Positions 34,447 to 44,807 of a DNA stretch of 64,000 bases are shown here, piece after piece. The stretch is from assembly GCF_047948215.1 (NCBI RefSeq), contig NC_134455.1, positions 104,125,995 through 104,189,994 on the forward strand, given 5' to 3'. Position numbers and translations under genes: made by a program. This DNA comes from Lycorma delicatula (Eukaryota; Arthropoda; Insecta; Hemiptera; Fulgoridae). The first letter of the stretch is position 1. Each line of letters begins with the position of its first letter. The notes beneath the pieces are model-generated. The model was not told where the DNA came from, made no database searches, and saw only the letters and a program-made list of their open reading frames with translations.

Positions 34447-34794
34447 ATAATGATTGTTGCAATTATTATTAATGTAATTACACCTTTCATAATTACTCTC
34501 TGCTTCCTTATGCAAGCCTTCCTTATAAAAATAATATTTGTTTATTGAAGAGTTATTCAAAGAATATTAAAACAACAAAATGTTGTTATTATGGACTATG
34601 GAAAGTGTAAATTTCATTTTTATTATTAATCAGTTACTACTTTGCATTCATTATTCTCAGTTTTATAATATTTTCACTGCGATTTCATATCTTCCTGCAG
34701 TACAATAAAAAAATCTGTTTATTATTTTTTGTTACCTATTTTTATATTACACTGTTAAACAGTGCAGTAATTAGATTTCATTAGAAGCAAAAGT
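34447..34794. other. AT-rich spacer
   Basis: No gene recognised between the minisatellite and the 3' end of the R1-like element. Confidence 0.5.
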
Positions 34795-35299
34795 CATGCT
34801 ATATTTAATAGGTTTTTGTGATTTTTTGTGCAACCTCGAGATAACAGATATTTTGATAGTTCCAATGGCACAAGCCTGGAACACCACAAATGGAATCGTA
34901 GAATTTGACATACTTGGCCCCTTTGGTCCACCGACAACCGGAACACCCTAGCCCCGCCCACATCCGATACCTTTTTTTTCCTGCTTCCCCGGGCCGGGTA
35001 TCCAATCAAGTATGCGCAGCCCGAGAAAGTGTCCTTTAAACTGAAAGGAGGCCTCCTTTCAGTTCAGAGAACCAGGCCCGACAAAGCCGTCCCTAGCCCC
35101 CGCCGAGGGAACCGGGTCTCGGTCTTTTCATTACCCAGTTGTTATGATCCCCAAACGAAGGAATGATCTTCTCCTCATAGCTGCTTGCCTTAACGAAAAT
35201 ATTAAACTACTAAGTTACCACGGGGCCTCAATGGCCTCTTAAAAGGGGTAAATCATTTTTAGCCTTTAGCACTATCTTGGCAAACTCCTTCATTTTGTT
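34795..35299 (-). other. R1-like copy 1 3' UTR with a 26-bp palindrome
   Basis: G+C-rich region after the ORF2 stop. 35039-35064 is a perfect loopless palindrome with 13-bp arms (aactgaaaggagg). The open frames in this region on the - strand are not conserved protein. The 3' end is placed where the sequence returns to AT-rich, near 34795-34830. Confidence 0.6.
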
Positions 35300-36865
35300 C
35301 TAATTGTCAGTAGATCGCCGGAGAAAAAGAAGCAGATTCTCCGGATTTAATTCCTGCAGCCCTGCACGTCGTCTATGTATAGTCCATCTATTACAGTGGA
35401 ATAGAGTATGTTCGGCAATATCCGAATCCTGGCAGAACATGTAAATAGGTGCTGGTCTTCTACCGAATCGATGTAAATAATATTCGAAACTACCATGCCC
35501 AGAAAGTATTTGAGTAAGATAATAACCAACCTCTCCATGTCCTCTATCAAGCCACATGCCCAAGTCGGGTATCAATCTCCTGGTCCAGGTAGCTTTAGTG
35601 GAAAGATTCCATCTGTCCTGCCATATGCGCCTGATGTTGGCTTGGGCTTCTTGTTTTGGCATGCCACGATACCTAAGTGATCGCTCTTTAACTAAGAGGT
35701 CGATAGGGGGAACCGATGATAATACACAAGCTGCATCGTAAGAGATGGTGCGATATGCAGAAGTGATGTTTATAAGAGTTAGCCTATTCAGAGTTTTAAT
35801 TCTTACGACTTTCTTGCAGTACAAAGTGCTTTTTTCCATATAGGTGCAGCATACAATAATACAGAGGTTAAAGTTGAGGCAATGACCTGCCGCCTAGATG
35901 CACGTGGAGCTTCATGTCCAGCCAACAATCTTGTTAAAGCCTTTGCGGTACTTTCGACCTCTTTACATTTTTGTGCGAGATGAGGACTAAACTTTAGAGG
36001 TGGGTCTATAATGACACCAAGATATTTTGTTACTGCCACACGGTCTAATCTGCGATCGCCCACGCGGAGATTTAGGTCTCTGAGTCGCCTTCTTCCAGCC
36101 AGAAAAATATAGTGACATTTATGTAAGACAAAGATAGTTCTCGATCCGAGAGCCAGTTATTAACCAATGTTAGCACTTCATTACCGGTAACTTCAAGGTC
36201 ACGTTCAGTTTTGGCTTCAATTAATATAGCCAAATCATCGGCATAAGCAACTATTTCCGAGCCTTCAGGTGATCTCAGTGTAAGTTTTCCATCATTTATT
36301 TTTAGCCAAAGCAAGGGGCCTAACACAGAACCCTGCGGCACTCCTCCATGAAGCTGATATCTAAATTTACCTTCAGCGCCTCAACCAAAGTCCACCTATC
36401 AGTCAGATATTCTCGTACTTGTCTTTTGATATAGGAACTAATCTGTTTGTCCGTGAGAGCTGCCATAATCGTATCCCACCGGACTGATCCAAAGGCATTT
36501 TTGATATCTAGCAGAATAAGCAACGGGATTCTTCTGGGACGCCACGTACCAGATCTGACAGACAATACCCAGTTGGTAATTTTTTCCAGAGCTTGCAGCG
36601 TGGATCTATGTTTCCTGAACCCAAATAGGTTATCATGAAGCCCGTCTTTGGACTCTAATTCTTGGATAAGTCTGTTCGCTACCAAGCGCTCGGCAACCTT
36701 AACCATATTATTGATGAGACTCAACGGCCGATAGCTAATGATTTCTTGATTGCCGGACTTCTTAGGCAGGAAAACAGTCCGTGACTCCTTCCAGCATGCG
36801 GGGAAAGTCTTGTTTTGTACTCCATAATTGGCCACGTCAGTGATTTCCCACGGGATTATCTTCAT
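35300..36865 (-). pseudogene. R1-like copy 1 reverse transcriptase and C-terminal tail
   Basis: Order on the - strand: MKIIPWEITDV, PACWKESRTVFLPKKSG, ISYRPLSLINNMVKVAERL, NLFGFRKHRSTLQALEKI, catalytic Asp in LLILLDIKNAFGSV, MPQGSVLGPLLW, YADD in IVAYADDLAIL (36234-36245), YLGVIIDPPLKFSPHL, then thumb text VLSSVPPIDLLVKERSLRYR and the tail MFCQDSDIAEHTLFHCNRW, a C-x7-H-x4-C knuckle. Frame changes near 36330, 36070 and 35830 break the protein. The four visible catalytic elements remain intact. Confidence 0.85.
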
Positions 36866-37332
36866 TAATCCTTTAAGAAGGGCAGCCGGGATTCCATCCG
36901 GACCCGGACTTTTTTATCCTTCAGACCAGAAACGGCAATAGCGATCTTGTTTTGTGTAAAGCGTTTAGCTTCACAGACTATTATGTCCGTATGTCCCTCG
37001 TCTTGAACAGGGAAGAGGCTATGAAGATGCAGTCTGGCCGTTTCTGTAACTAGGACCGGCAAGCGGCGTCCTAGTCTCTTCATTACTATTTTGTATGCCC
37101 GTCCCCACGGGTCTGAATCCAAGTCAGCACACAGCTGTTTCCAATAGTTTCTTTTACTAGTCATTATTAGATGATTCAAAGTACGCCTAGCTTGGACAAA
37201 TCTTTCCTTCGCCTGGTCATATGGCGCACCGCCAGCGGGCCGCAGCCTTTGCTTTTTCCTACGCCAAAATTGTAACACTCTTCGCTGATCTGCAATTTCA
37301 GACGTCCACCAATATACTGGGTGACGACCCAC
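36866..37332 (-). pseudogene. R1-like copy 1 EN-RT linker
   Basis: About 155 residues starting GRHPVYWWTSEIADQRR, then basic helices (FWRRKKQRLRPAGG, RRTLNHLIMTSKRNYWKQLC) and SDPWGRAYKIVMKRLG, the standard R1 linker that precedes RT. The final stretch runs into the RT after a frameshift near 36865, at SGLKDKKVRVRMESRLPFL. The true endonuclease should precede it but is absent. Confidence 0.8.
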
Positions 37333-37552
37333 CGATACCTAGTGTATCATCCAATACCTAGTGTAAGTGAGAATCACTCCTTTCATCATCTTTTACTGCA
37401 GCAAATACTTTAGTAAAATATGATTAATATTACATTTACACCTTATAAACTTTATTATTTTGTAGATATTATACCCTTTTATTAATAAAATTCCGGGCGA
37501 TGATAACGCCCAGGCATTTTTCGCCCACAAACAAAAAAAATAAAAAAATATC
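37333..37552 (+). mobile_element. Family B 3' tail (copy 3), 5'-truncated
   Basis: From about 37410 the sequence follows the family B 3' UTR (compare 48180-48320), ending with the hairpin GGGCG at 37495-37499, loop ATGATAA and CGCCC at 37507-37511, then tttttcgcccacaaac and an A-rich tail (37533-37552). Only the last ~140 bp of the element is present. Confidence 0.8.
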
Positions 37553-38930
37553 TTTCCGCTTGGTGTCTCTCACTTCATCATATAATAACGGTGTTTAGAG
37601 GTACAAAGTACAGCTTAGTTGTTAAACATTGGTGATTCGGTTGGTGAATTGAACACTCCATTCGTATTTAAAAAATTGTTACACGCACTTAAGAACTCAC
37701 GTGATACTTCCCCTGGACCAGACAACGTTCGCCTTGGTATGCTTTCACACCTTCCTAACTCAGCACTACAACAACTTTTGAATATTTACAATGGTTTATT
37801 CTCCAGACAAGTCTTTCCGCCCGGCTGGTCAGAAGCATTTCTTATACCAATGGTAAAGCCTGGTAAACCGCAGGCTTACATGGTACTTGGAGAGTGTGGT
37901 TTCCGACAAGGACGATCTTCAATTGACCATTTAGTATCAATGGAAACAGCCATACAAAACGCCTTCCTAAACCACCAACAACTCGTTGCTATCTTCTTCG
38001 ATATAAAAAAGGCGTACGACACAACCTGGCGACGTGGTATTCTTAAAACCCTCAAGAGATGGGGAATCAAGGGCAATATGCTTGCTTTTATCCGGGGAAT
38101 CTTAAATCACCGAACGTTTCGTGTTCGTGTAGACGATTCACTTTCAGATTGTGTACAGCCTCCTGTCTCATGCTCTCTATTTGTTGACGATTTTGTTATT
38201 TACAATGCGAGCCGTTCAACGCCCACTGCAGAGCGACTACTACAGAACACTATATTTCGCCTTGAAGCTTGGTCCCGAACTACTGGTTTCACGTTTTCAT
38301 CCGACAAAACGAAATGTGTAGTCTTATCTCGGCTACGAAACCCTTCTATTTCGCAAGTCTTTCTGAACAAAGAGCTTATTGCTATCTCTCCTTAGGTCAA
38401 GTTTCTAGGTTTGTTATTTGGAGCCGATCGGTCATGTATGTTACGGTTTTACTATGCCCTTCTTCGTTCTCGTTTAGATTATGGTTGTGTCTTTAGCTTG
38501 TCAAATCGTCTTAAAATGCTGGACGGTGTACATCATGCTTTTCTTCGGCTTGCCACAGGTGCGTTTAGATCAAGCCCTATCGCAAGCTTACTTGTATACT
38601 GTGGCGATACATCACTTTGGGATAGACGAGACCAGTTTTTGTTATCTTATTTTGCCCGTCTCAAAGGACAGCCAAATCACCCGGCTTTTGACCCAGTTCT
38701 TAGAAATTCTAATTTAAGAAAGTATGAGGACCGTTCACGCTCTACTGCCCCTGTAGGTGTCCGTACCCAGCGTCTGCTTCAGCATATAAATGTTGATCGT
38801 TCTTTCCATCATGTCCTTGCTCATATCCTCCGTAGAGAATAAACCTTGTAAATTTTACATTTGACCTTACAACATACGATAAACAATCAACACCACCTAC
38901 TGTTTTCCGGCAGATGTTTCATTATATTCT
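37553..38930 (+). pseudogene. Family B copy 4: reverse transcriptase fragment
   Basis: Begins, directly after the poly-A of the preceding tail, in the EN-RT linker and reads into VGELNTPFVFKKLLHALKNS, TSPGPDNV and PGWSEAFLIPMVKPGK. A deletion removes the SYRP block (PQAYMVLGECGFRQGRSSID). The first Asp lies in AIFFDIKKAYDTTWRRG. A second deletion before LFVDDFVIYNAS removes the PQGS block. Thumb: LLRSRLDYGCVFSL and GVHHAFLRLATGAFRSSP. After the stop at 38842 the linker DLTTYDKQSTPPTVFRQMF is readable to 38930, where it meets the next copy in opposite orientation. Confidence 0.85.
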
Positions 38931-39615
38931 CCATTGACACCAAATGGTCAATGGAAGATCTCTCCTGTCGGAAACCACACTGTTCCGAAGAAAGAAAGCC
39001 ATGTTTCTCCAAGTACCATGCAAGTCTGCCGTTCACCATTCTCTCCATTATTTTACACAATACGCTTGTCAAAGAAATAGGGCGGTAACTTAAGGGATCG
39101 GTTTTCTCTTTACTAGACTTTAGTACTGGTATAATAAATGCTTCTGATCAGCCTGGCGGAAAGACTTGTCCGGAGAATAAACCATTGTAAATACTTTAAA
39201 GATGTTGTGGTGCTGATTTAGGAAGGTGCGAAAGCATACAAACGCTAACGTTGTCTGGCCCAGGGGAAGTGTCACGTGAGTTCTTAAGTGCGTGCAACAA
39301 TTCTTTAAGTAAGAATGGAGTGTTCAATTCACCAACCGAAACACCAATATTTAACGTCAATATTTCCATCTGTGCTTTGTACCTCTGAAAGTCGTTACTA
39401 TATGATGAAGTGAGAGAAATCGAGCGGAAAGATTTCGCTAAAGCATTTGCTACAGCTGAAGATGATGTAAGGAGTTCTCCCTCATCGACGAGACCGAGAA
39501 TAGATTGCCCTAGCGACCTGAAAATTGCATGGATTTTTTTCCACACAGTAGACGTGAGAGTAGTACGTGAGATGGTGTTCACATATTTCATCCATGAATT
39601 CCTCTTAGCGGTCAA
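38931..39615 (-). pseudogene. Family B copy 5: EN-RT linker and RT N-terminus
   Basis: Linker MTAKRNSWMKYVNTISRTTL, VWKKIHAIFRSLGQSILGLV and GELLTSSSAVANALAKSFRS, then GVSVGELNTPFLLKELLHAL and TSPGPDNVSVCMLSHLPKSA. After a shift the - strand gives SLPPISLTSVLCKIMERMV (9105-9050 of the 30 kb block, i.e. 39105-39050), VNGRLAWYLEKHGFLSSEQC and GFRQERSSIDHLVSME. The catalytic Asp motifs lie beyond the break and are absent. Confidence 0.8.
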
Positions 39616-39651
39616 GACGACGGCATACCGCTCTAGCCCTGCGGTACAAAT

Positions 39652-40581
39652 CTAGACGTTCAGTTGTAGGTCTATTATTGAATTTGCGTAGTGCCCGCCA
39701 TCGATTCCGAATAGCACATATGCAATCATCATTCCACCACGGAACGGAAGGACGTTTAGGATTGCCCGATGTTTGTGGGACATATGTGCTGGCAGTCTCA
39801 AGTACTTTGGAAGTAAGAGAGGAAAGGTGCTCAAGGACGCCCGCACCGACGTCACACCGCGATTGGAAGGCCGTACGATATCTATCTCAATTCGCCTTTT
39901 CAACAATCCACCTCTGTGGCCTTCTCCGAATCTCGTGGTCCACACCGAAACAATTGGTTTATGGTCCCTGCCATGAAAATCGTCACAAACAGACCAACTA
40001 AAACGAAGGAGTAAAGCCGGCGAGCAGATGGAGAGATCGATATTAGACATAGTACCAGATGATAAAGACATGAATGTATGAGACCCATCATTCAGCAAAC
40101 AAAGGTCTAAGTCTTGTCTCACATTGTGTACTATATTTCCTCGAGTGGAGCAGAAAGTCAAGCCCCAAGAAACATGGTGGGCATTGAAGTCTCCCACTAT
40201 TAATGATGGAGATGGTATTTGTGCGAGGAGGTCTGAGATATCCACAGCACTGAACTCAGTGTTCGGCGAGAGATATAGCTTGCAGATATGCAACTTGAAC
40301 GGGACAGAGATCTTCACTGCAACAGCAGAAACGTGAGTGGTCAGTCGAATCCTTGTAGCTGATACCTCATCCTTCATTAAAATAGCCACTCCACCACTCT
40401 CTCTACCGTCCACTACACAGTCGAACCTCTCACAAAAGTATCCCCTGAGTGCGATTGGGTCATGTCGCAGAAGATGAGTGTCCTGGAAACACATGATAAT
40501 CGGATCATGCAGCTGCGCCAGTGCTCCAGTATCTGCAATGCGGGACCGTACACCTCGAACATTCCACTGAATAATGTTCAT
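39652..40581 (-). pseudogene. Family B copy 5: AP endonuclease
   Basis: ATG at 40581 gives MNIIQWNVRGVRSR (catalytic Asn). The usual QETH motif reads CFQDTHLL, with the metal-binding Glu changed to Asp. The copy at 54 kb keeps QETH. The fold continues with GGVAILMKDEVSATRIRLTT, HICKLYLSPNTEFSAVDISD, IVGDFNAHHVSWG, DLCLLNDGSHTFMSL, SNIDLSICSP and FHGRDHKPIV, where SDH has become RDH. A frameshift near 39940 scrambles the last third. About 310 codons are open in one frame, the best preserved EN in the window. Confidence 0.88.
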
Positions 40582-40655
40582 AAAATTAAAATAAAGTTAA
40601 AAACATAAATAAAATAATAATAAACAATAAATATACTCAGGAAACTATACACAAT

Positions 40656-42012
40656 TCAGTTGTACGTGAATCTATTTTTCTTTTTTGTGTTCTTCACCTT
40701 AGACAACTCCGACGCCTTTGGGTCGGGAGGTTCCTCGACCATATCCTCCAGTATATGGGGTGACGGTGGAGGAGATTTATGAGAACGGGATGTCGCTAAT
40801 GACATCCCAGAGTGTATGGCCATGCGGGTCACTTTCGTGGGGACCTTGTTAGTCGGCTTACTGTCGTCTGTGGTAGCCTCTTCCCGTACCGGCAGCACGT
40901 TGGGAGCAGGAACTTTTTGATGGACTACACTGTTGGATTCAGTTATTGCGACATAGAACTTTTCATTCACCCTTGTAAGCCCGGAAACCGTGGCTGTCGA
41001 CATCACTTTGGGAGTAGGAACTTTTGTACGGACCACACTGCTGGGTTTAGTTGTCGCAACGCAGGACTTGTCACTCATCCTTGTCAGCCCGGAAATAGTG
41101 GCCGTAAGCGAAGCAACCTGATCCGAAAGCATCTGAACGAGCTTCTTAAGTTCCGTGCAGGATCCGCACTGTGGAGTATGAGCAGGTGAAGCAGTCTGTT
41201 TTGACGCAGCAGTGGCGAAGGACACATCAGGTTGAACGAGGTTCCGTGAGTTAACCACCTTCTTGTACTCCCTGCGTGCAGCCGGGAAGGATAGTTTCTG
41301 TTCAGTACAGATCCTGAGAATCGCCTTCTCTTCCTTAAAAGTCGTGCAATCTTGGGAGCGAGCCGTATGCGAACCATTGTAGTTCGCACATTTTTCTCTT
41401 TCTTCGCTGGTAGCGTCATTGTGCCCTTCAGTAGCACATCGGGCACAGACCTCTGACCTCGAGCAAGATGTTGCAGTGAGACCGTACCTTTGGCATATGA
41501 AACACCACCGCGGGTTGGGAATGAATGGCGTACCCGGACGGAGAGGTAACCCACTTAATCCTCTCTGGAGGAACAGGAAGACCGAACGTCAGTATAAGGG
41601 ACGGCATAGGTTCTTTTGTCCCGTTTTGCCGTTTCATCATACGTCTTACGTCTACAACACCTTGAGTACTAAGTTCGTCAGTAATTTCCCTCAAATTCAA
41701 TACTAGAAAGTCACGACAAAAAATCACCCCTCGGCTGGTATTCAGGGTCTTGTAGCATGCCGTACTTACGATTATACCGCCCATATTGGTCAGACGTAAC
41801 ATAGATCGACTCTGCTCGTCTTTATACGTCTCTACCAGAATTGTCCCATCACTTAATTTTTTAATGTTCTTCGGAGAACCAATACACCCTGTGATGCATT
41901 TACTAATCAGGAAATGTGGGACCTTTTGAAGGGAGCCACCCTCCTGATTATTCTTCCAAAACAACAAAGCGGACATTCTTGCACCAAACACCACCTTCAT
42001 TGGCTGTAGCAA
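40656..42012 (-). pseudogene. Family B copy 5: ORF1 (gag)
   Basis: N-terminal part from 42012: MKVVFGARMSALLFWKN, KVPHFLISKCITGCIGSP, SMLRLTNMGGIIVSTACYKT and LNTSRGVIFCRDFL. A shift near 41560 displaces the zinc-knuckle region, which the copy at 52.7-53.6 kb shows in frame. The C-terminal part (41258-40656) reads VNSRNLVQPDVSFATAA, CGSCTELKKLVQMLSDQVAS and a tail ending KKKNRFTYN. A ~35-residue module (ATISGLTRMSDKSC... and ATVSGLTRVNEKFY...) is present twice in tandem; the 53 kb copy has it once. Confidence 0.82.
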
Positions 42013-42329
42013 AATTATCCTCGTCAGACGAAGCTGACTGAGGCCTTTTCACATGACTTAAAGTGGTCGTTTTTTCAGATGGACCACCAACCATCATAGA
42101 ATTGATTGTAGGAACTGAAATTTTGGTCCCACGAGAACCGGCGATTCAATAGACCACTCCAGCAGAGCGCACGCGTACTGGAGCTAGAGCTAAATACAAC
42201 TGGGTTTGCTCTGGTGCCCAGAGGACATCGTTCGAGACTCACTACGTAGAGCCATTCACCCATCGGCACGATAGTTCCCACCTTGGGTTACGGTTGCAGT
42301 TCGTACGATGTCACCATCAACACCATCAA
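42013..42329 (-). promoter_or_regulatory. Family B 5' leader / internal promoter region
   Basis: ~315 bp upstream of ORF1 in copy 5, the only family B copy with its 5' end. G+C-rich compared with the element's 3' UTR. It begins where R1-like copy 2 ends. No promoter motif is certain. Confidence 0.45.
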
Positions 42330-42520
42330 ATGTAAGTGAAAGAGAAAACTGTGTTGGATGTTGTTGTGTAGCCGAGTAAATGCATATGTTGTAAGTCATG
42401 TAGTGTACCTGGTGTAGCATACGTGTATAGTGAAAAGTATTCTGCAGCTAAGTGTGTAGTGGGAAGAAAAGCTGCAGAGGCTAGGCCCGTGGGGACGCCA
42501 ACCCACAAAGTCTTAAAGAA

Positions 42521-42545
42521 TAAGACTCCCCTTCGGGGAGTCTTA
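42521..42545. repeat. Foldback at the end of R1-like copy 2 ORF2
   Basis: Arms taagactcccc (42521-42531) and complement (42535-42545), loop ttc. It lies exactly where the R1 reading frame ends (stop at 42543). Confidence 0.85.
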
Positions 42546-43890
42546 GTGAGTCTCCTTACTGTACTCACCCGACCGCCGAAGGGCACTGATATTCGCTCGC
42601 TCCACAGCCAAGATATCAAGCGACTTCACGCCAGCTATCACATTTAATGCATCACCGGACACTGTTCGATAGGTCTTCGTTATCGCTAATAGCGCCAACC
42701 GTTGTGGCTGATTCAAATATGCACGGTACAACTGTGTGTTCAATCGGTCTGCCCAAACCGAAGAGGCATATAAGACAATAGCCTCAAATAGGCCCTTGTA
42801 CAACATCAGCATACCTTGGTAGTCTAGGCCCCAAGTCGACCTTGAGACCCGCCGCAAAGATGAAAAACCGGCACAAGCCCTTTTCTCCAGCCGATCGGAA
42901 GTGCCCTTTAGAAGAGCCCGCATCATCCAACAAGACCCCCAAATATCGTTGGGGGGTCACATATCTCAATCTTTGCCCGCCCAATCGGACCACTGGCCGA
43001 CGGCCGTGATGGAACCCACCCTTCAGCATCATCACCGTCGTTTTATCCAGGTTGAATTCAAGTTTGTGCTGCACCGCCCAGATGGTCAATTGGCGGCACG
43101 CCATTCCAGCTCGATCTTCCAAGTCAGCACGGGAAACACCTTCCACTAGTAACAGTGCGTCATCCGCATAAGCGACGACTCCGCATCCAGGCGGGAACCT
43201 CACCCTTAACAAGGTATCAAATTCCACAGACCAGAGCATTGGGCTTAAGACACTTCCTTGCGGGCTGCCTTCCGTTAAAACTTTTTCTCGGACAAACTGT
43301 CCCCTTCTCAACTCAACCGTCCTGTCAACAAAGTAATTCTGGAGTAGACGCAATTCCTCGAACGTCGCCCCTCTGCGACTAAGTTGGTATAATACTGAGG
43401 GCCACCAAAGACTGTCAAACGCCCCGGCAATATCCAAAAAGATACCGAACAAGTACCGACCGGCTGCAGCCACCCGCCCCTGCACAAAGCGGATGGCATC
43501 CTCTGTACAAGAGCCCGCCCGAAAGCCGTACTGTCGAGGGCAGAGCCAATTATCAGACCACAATCGGGAGCATATACGGGCATTCAACATTTTCTCAAAA
43601 AGCTTCCCGACTACGGATAACATCGTGAGCGGACGATAAGACTTTATCAATGAGGGATCTCTCTCTGTCCCATTGAGAAGAATCACCAATCTTACACGCT
43701 TCCAGCATATTGGAAAGCGGGTACCGTGCAGCACAAGCAGTACAAGGTCTTCAACACACAAAGAAATAGATCGTTGGAGCAACTCCACCGTCACGCCATC
43801 CAAACCAGGCGCCCTGCCACGGCGCATCGAAAATAAGGCTTCAGTGACCTCCTCCTGAGACATCTGCAGAGTGCTCCGCCGGCACGACAC
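42543..43890 (-). pseudogene. R1-like copy 2: reverse transcriptase and thumb
   Basis: Open from 43890: LQMSQEEVTEALFSMRRGRA, PGLDGVTVELLQRS, CWKRVRLVILLNGTERDPS, SYRPLTMLSVVGKLFEKML, RQYGFRAGSCTEDAIRFVQ, LFGIFLDIAGAFDSLWWPSV (first Asp), GSPQGSVLSPMLWSVEFDTL, CGVVAYADDALLLVEGVS (YADD, 43159-43170), NLDKTTVMMLKG and YLGVLLDDAG. The frame is lost near 42800-42930. The thumb continues in another frame (RACAGFSSLRRVSRSTWGLD, YKGLFEAIVLYASSVWADRL, ALLAITKTYRTVSGDALNVI) and stops at 42543, before the Cys/His tail. Catalytic residues are intact. It would prime reverse transcription at the nicked target. Confidence 0.88.
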
Positions 43891-44807
43891 GCACTAGGTC
43901 TCCACGTATCCGCTGATGGTAAGCTGATTCACCCACAACGTTATCATCGGGCAATAGACCATGTAACAACTCGAGCACTGTCAGCAGGTCCGCCACCAAC
44001 CCAGTTGCCGTGCGAAGACCGGAAAAGATGAGCTCTCTCTTCTCTCTGCTCAGTGCCCCACGGTACACCACGCTCCACGCTGCACTACGCCCCACGGTAC
44101 ACCACGCCCCACGGATCTTTCCGACCCTGGACCGTCACAAAATTCCTCCAAGACTCACGGCGAGCTCCACGAACCGCAGCCCGATAAGTATTGCTGATCC
44201 GCCTATAGATAACAAATAGCCGATCTCGATCCCCAGGATCGCGGGCCTCTTGAACGGTCCGCCTCGCCCGATGGACCCGCCGCCGAAGCGCTGCAAGGTC
44301 CACCGACCACCAAGCCGAAAGCCTCTCCCTGCCATTACTCTTCGGTATGCCCATGTCAGCATATGCAATCAAAGTCTCAGTGAACTGGCTAGCAGCAATG
44401 TCCACACTTAAGTCCTCCAGCCAATTCGCCCGCTTCATCATATATCTCCCGGGCTCCGCATGCAATATCTGACCACCAAATCCAGTAAACAGCGAAACTT
44501 CATATAAGATCAAGCGATGATCACTTAGAGATTCATCAGATACTCTCCAGTTCTGAACCACCAAACCACCACGGACCAAAGTCACGTCAATATTAGTGCC
44601 GGGCTGAGGCCGCCGAGGAACCAAATTGCCTCTATATGTAGGTAACATACCAGCCACATTTATAACCACCAACCCATGCCTCATAATAAAATCTTCCAAC
44701 AGCCGCCCTCTCTAATCAACAACGTCCGCGTGCCAAAGCCCGGACTTCGCGTTGACATCAGCACCAAAAGCAACTCATCGCCTGGAAGTCGACGCAGGAC
44801 CTCCTCC
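43841..44807 (-). pseudogene. R1-like copy 2: endonuclease C-terminal half and linker
   Basis: - strand from ~44807: LPGDELLL, then LLEDFIMRHGLVVINVAGML, PTYRG, GTNIDVTLVRGGLV, SDHRLILYEVSLF (catalytic SDH, ~44525-44500), then the linker with LSAWWSVDLAALRRRVHRAR, RRESWRNFVTVQGRKDPWG and VVYRGALSREKREL. A 34-base tandem duplication (gccccacggtacaccacgc at 44055-44073 and 44089-44107) repeats the VVYRGA codons and shifts the frame. The next frame, to 43841, holds the variable linker before RT. Confidence 0.82.

Larger units (their letters stand above)
34795..37332 (-). mobile_element. R1-clade non-LTR element, copy 1, 5'-truncated
   Basis: - strand element lacking ORF1 and endonuclease. It starts in the EN-RT linker at 37332 and runs through RT and a C-terminal Cys/His tail to a ~500 bp G+C-rich 3' UTR. 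Absence of RNase H and the R1-type linker (PVYWWTSEIADQRR) place it in the R1/TRAS/SART group. 5' truncation is the normal outcome of incomplete target-primed reverse transcription. A 13-base direct repeat (atacctagtgta) flanks the 5' junction at 37335-37365. Confidence 0.85.
38931..42329 (-). mobile_element. Family B copy 5, 3'-truncated at an inverted junction
   Basis: - strand: 5' leader (42329-42013), ORF1, EN, RT N-terminal third. The element text stops inside RT (DHLVSME, 38931), directly against copy 4 in the opposite orientation. A copy that keeps its 5' end but loses its 3' end cannot arise by simple 5' truncation, so a later rearrangement or an assembly join is implied. It is the best source of family B ORF1 and EN. 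Confidence 0.85.

Noticed and set aside
34318..34548. Repeat protein with (TVTPMYPQTR)n
   Set aside because: 30-bp units keep frame by chance, but the 38-bp units break it and there is no start, splice or codon context.
34805..35009. Small proteins in the R1-like copy 1 3' UTR
   Set aside because: Two overlapping frames of similar length, no motif, beyond the ORF2 stop; consistent with G+C-rich UTR.
38931..38990. Hairpin ccattgac/gtcaatgg at the inverted family B joint
   Set aside because: It is part of the native coding sequence for SIDHLVSME and also occurs away from the joint (37921), so it is not joint-specific.
37619..42012. Single twin-primed family B insertion with an inversion
   Set aside because: Both orientations contain the same VGELNT RT region, so two copies are present rather than one inverted copy.
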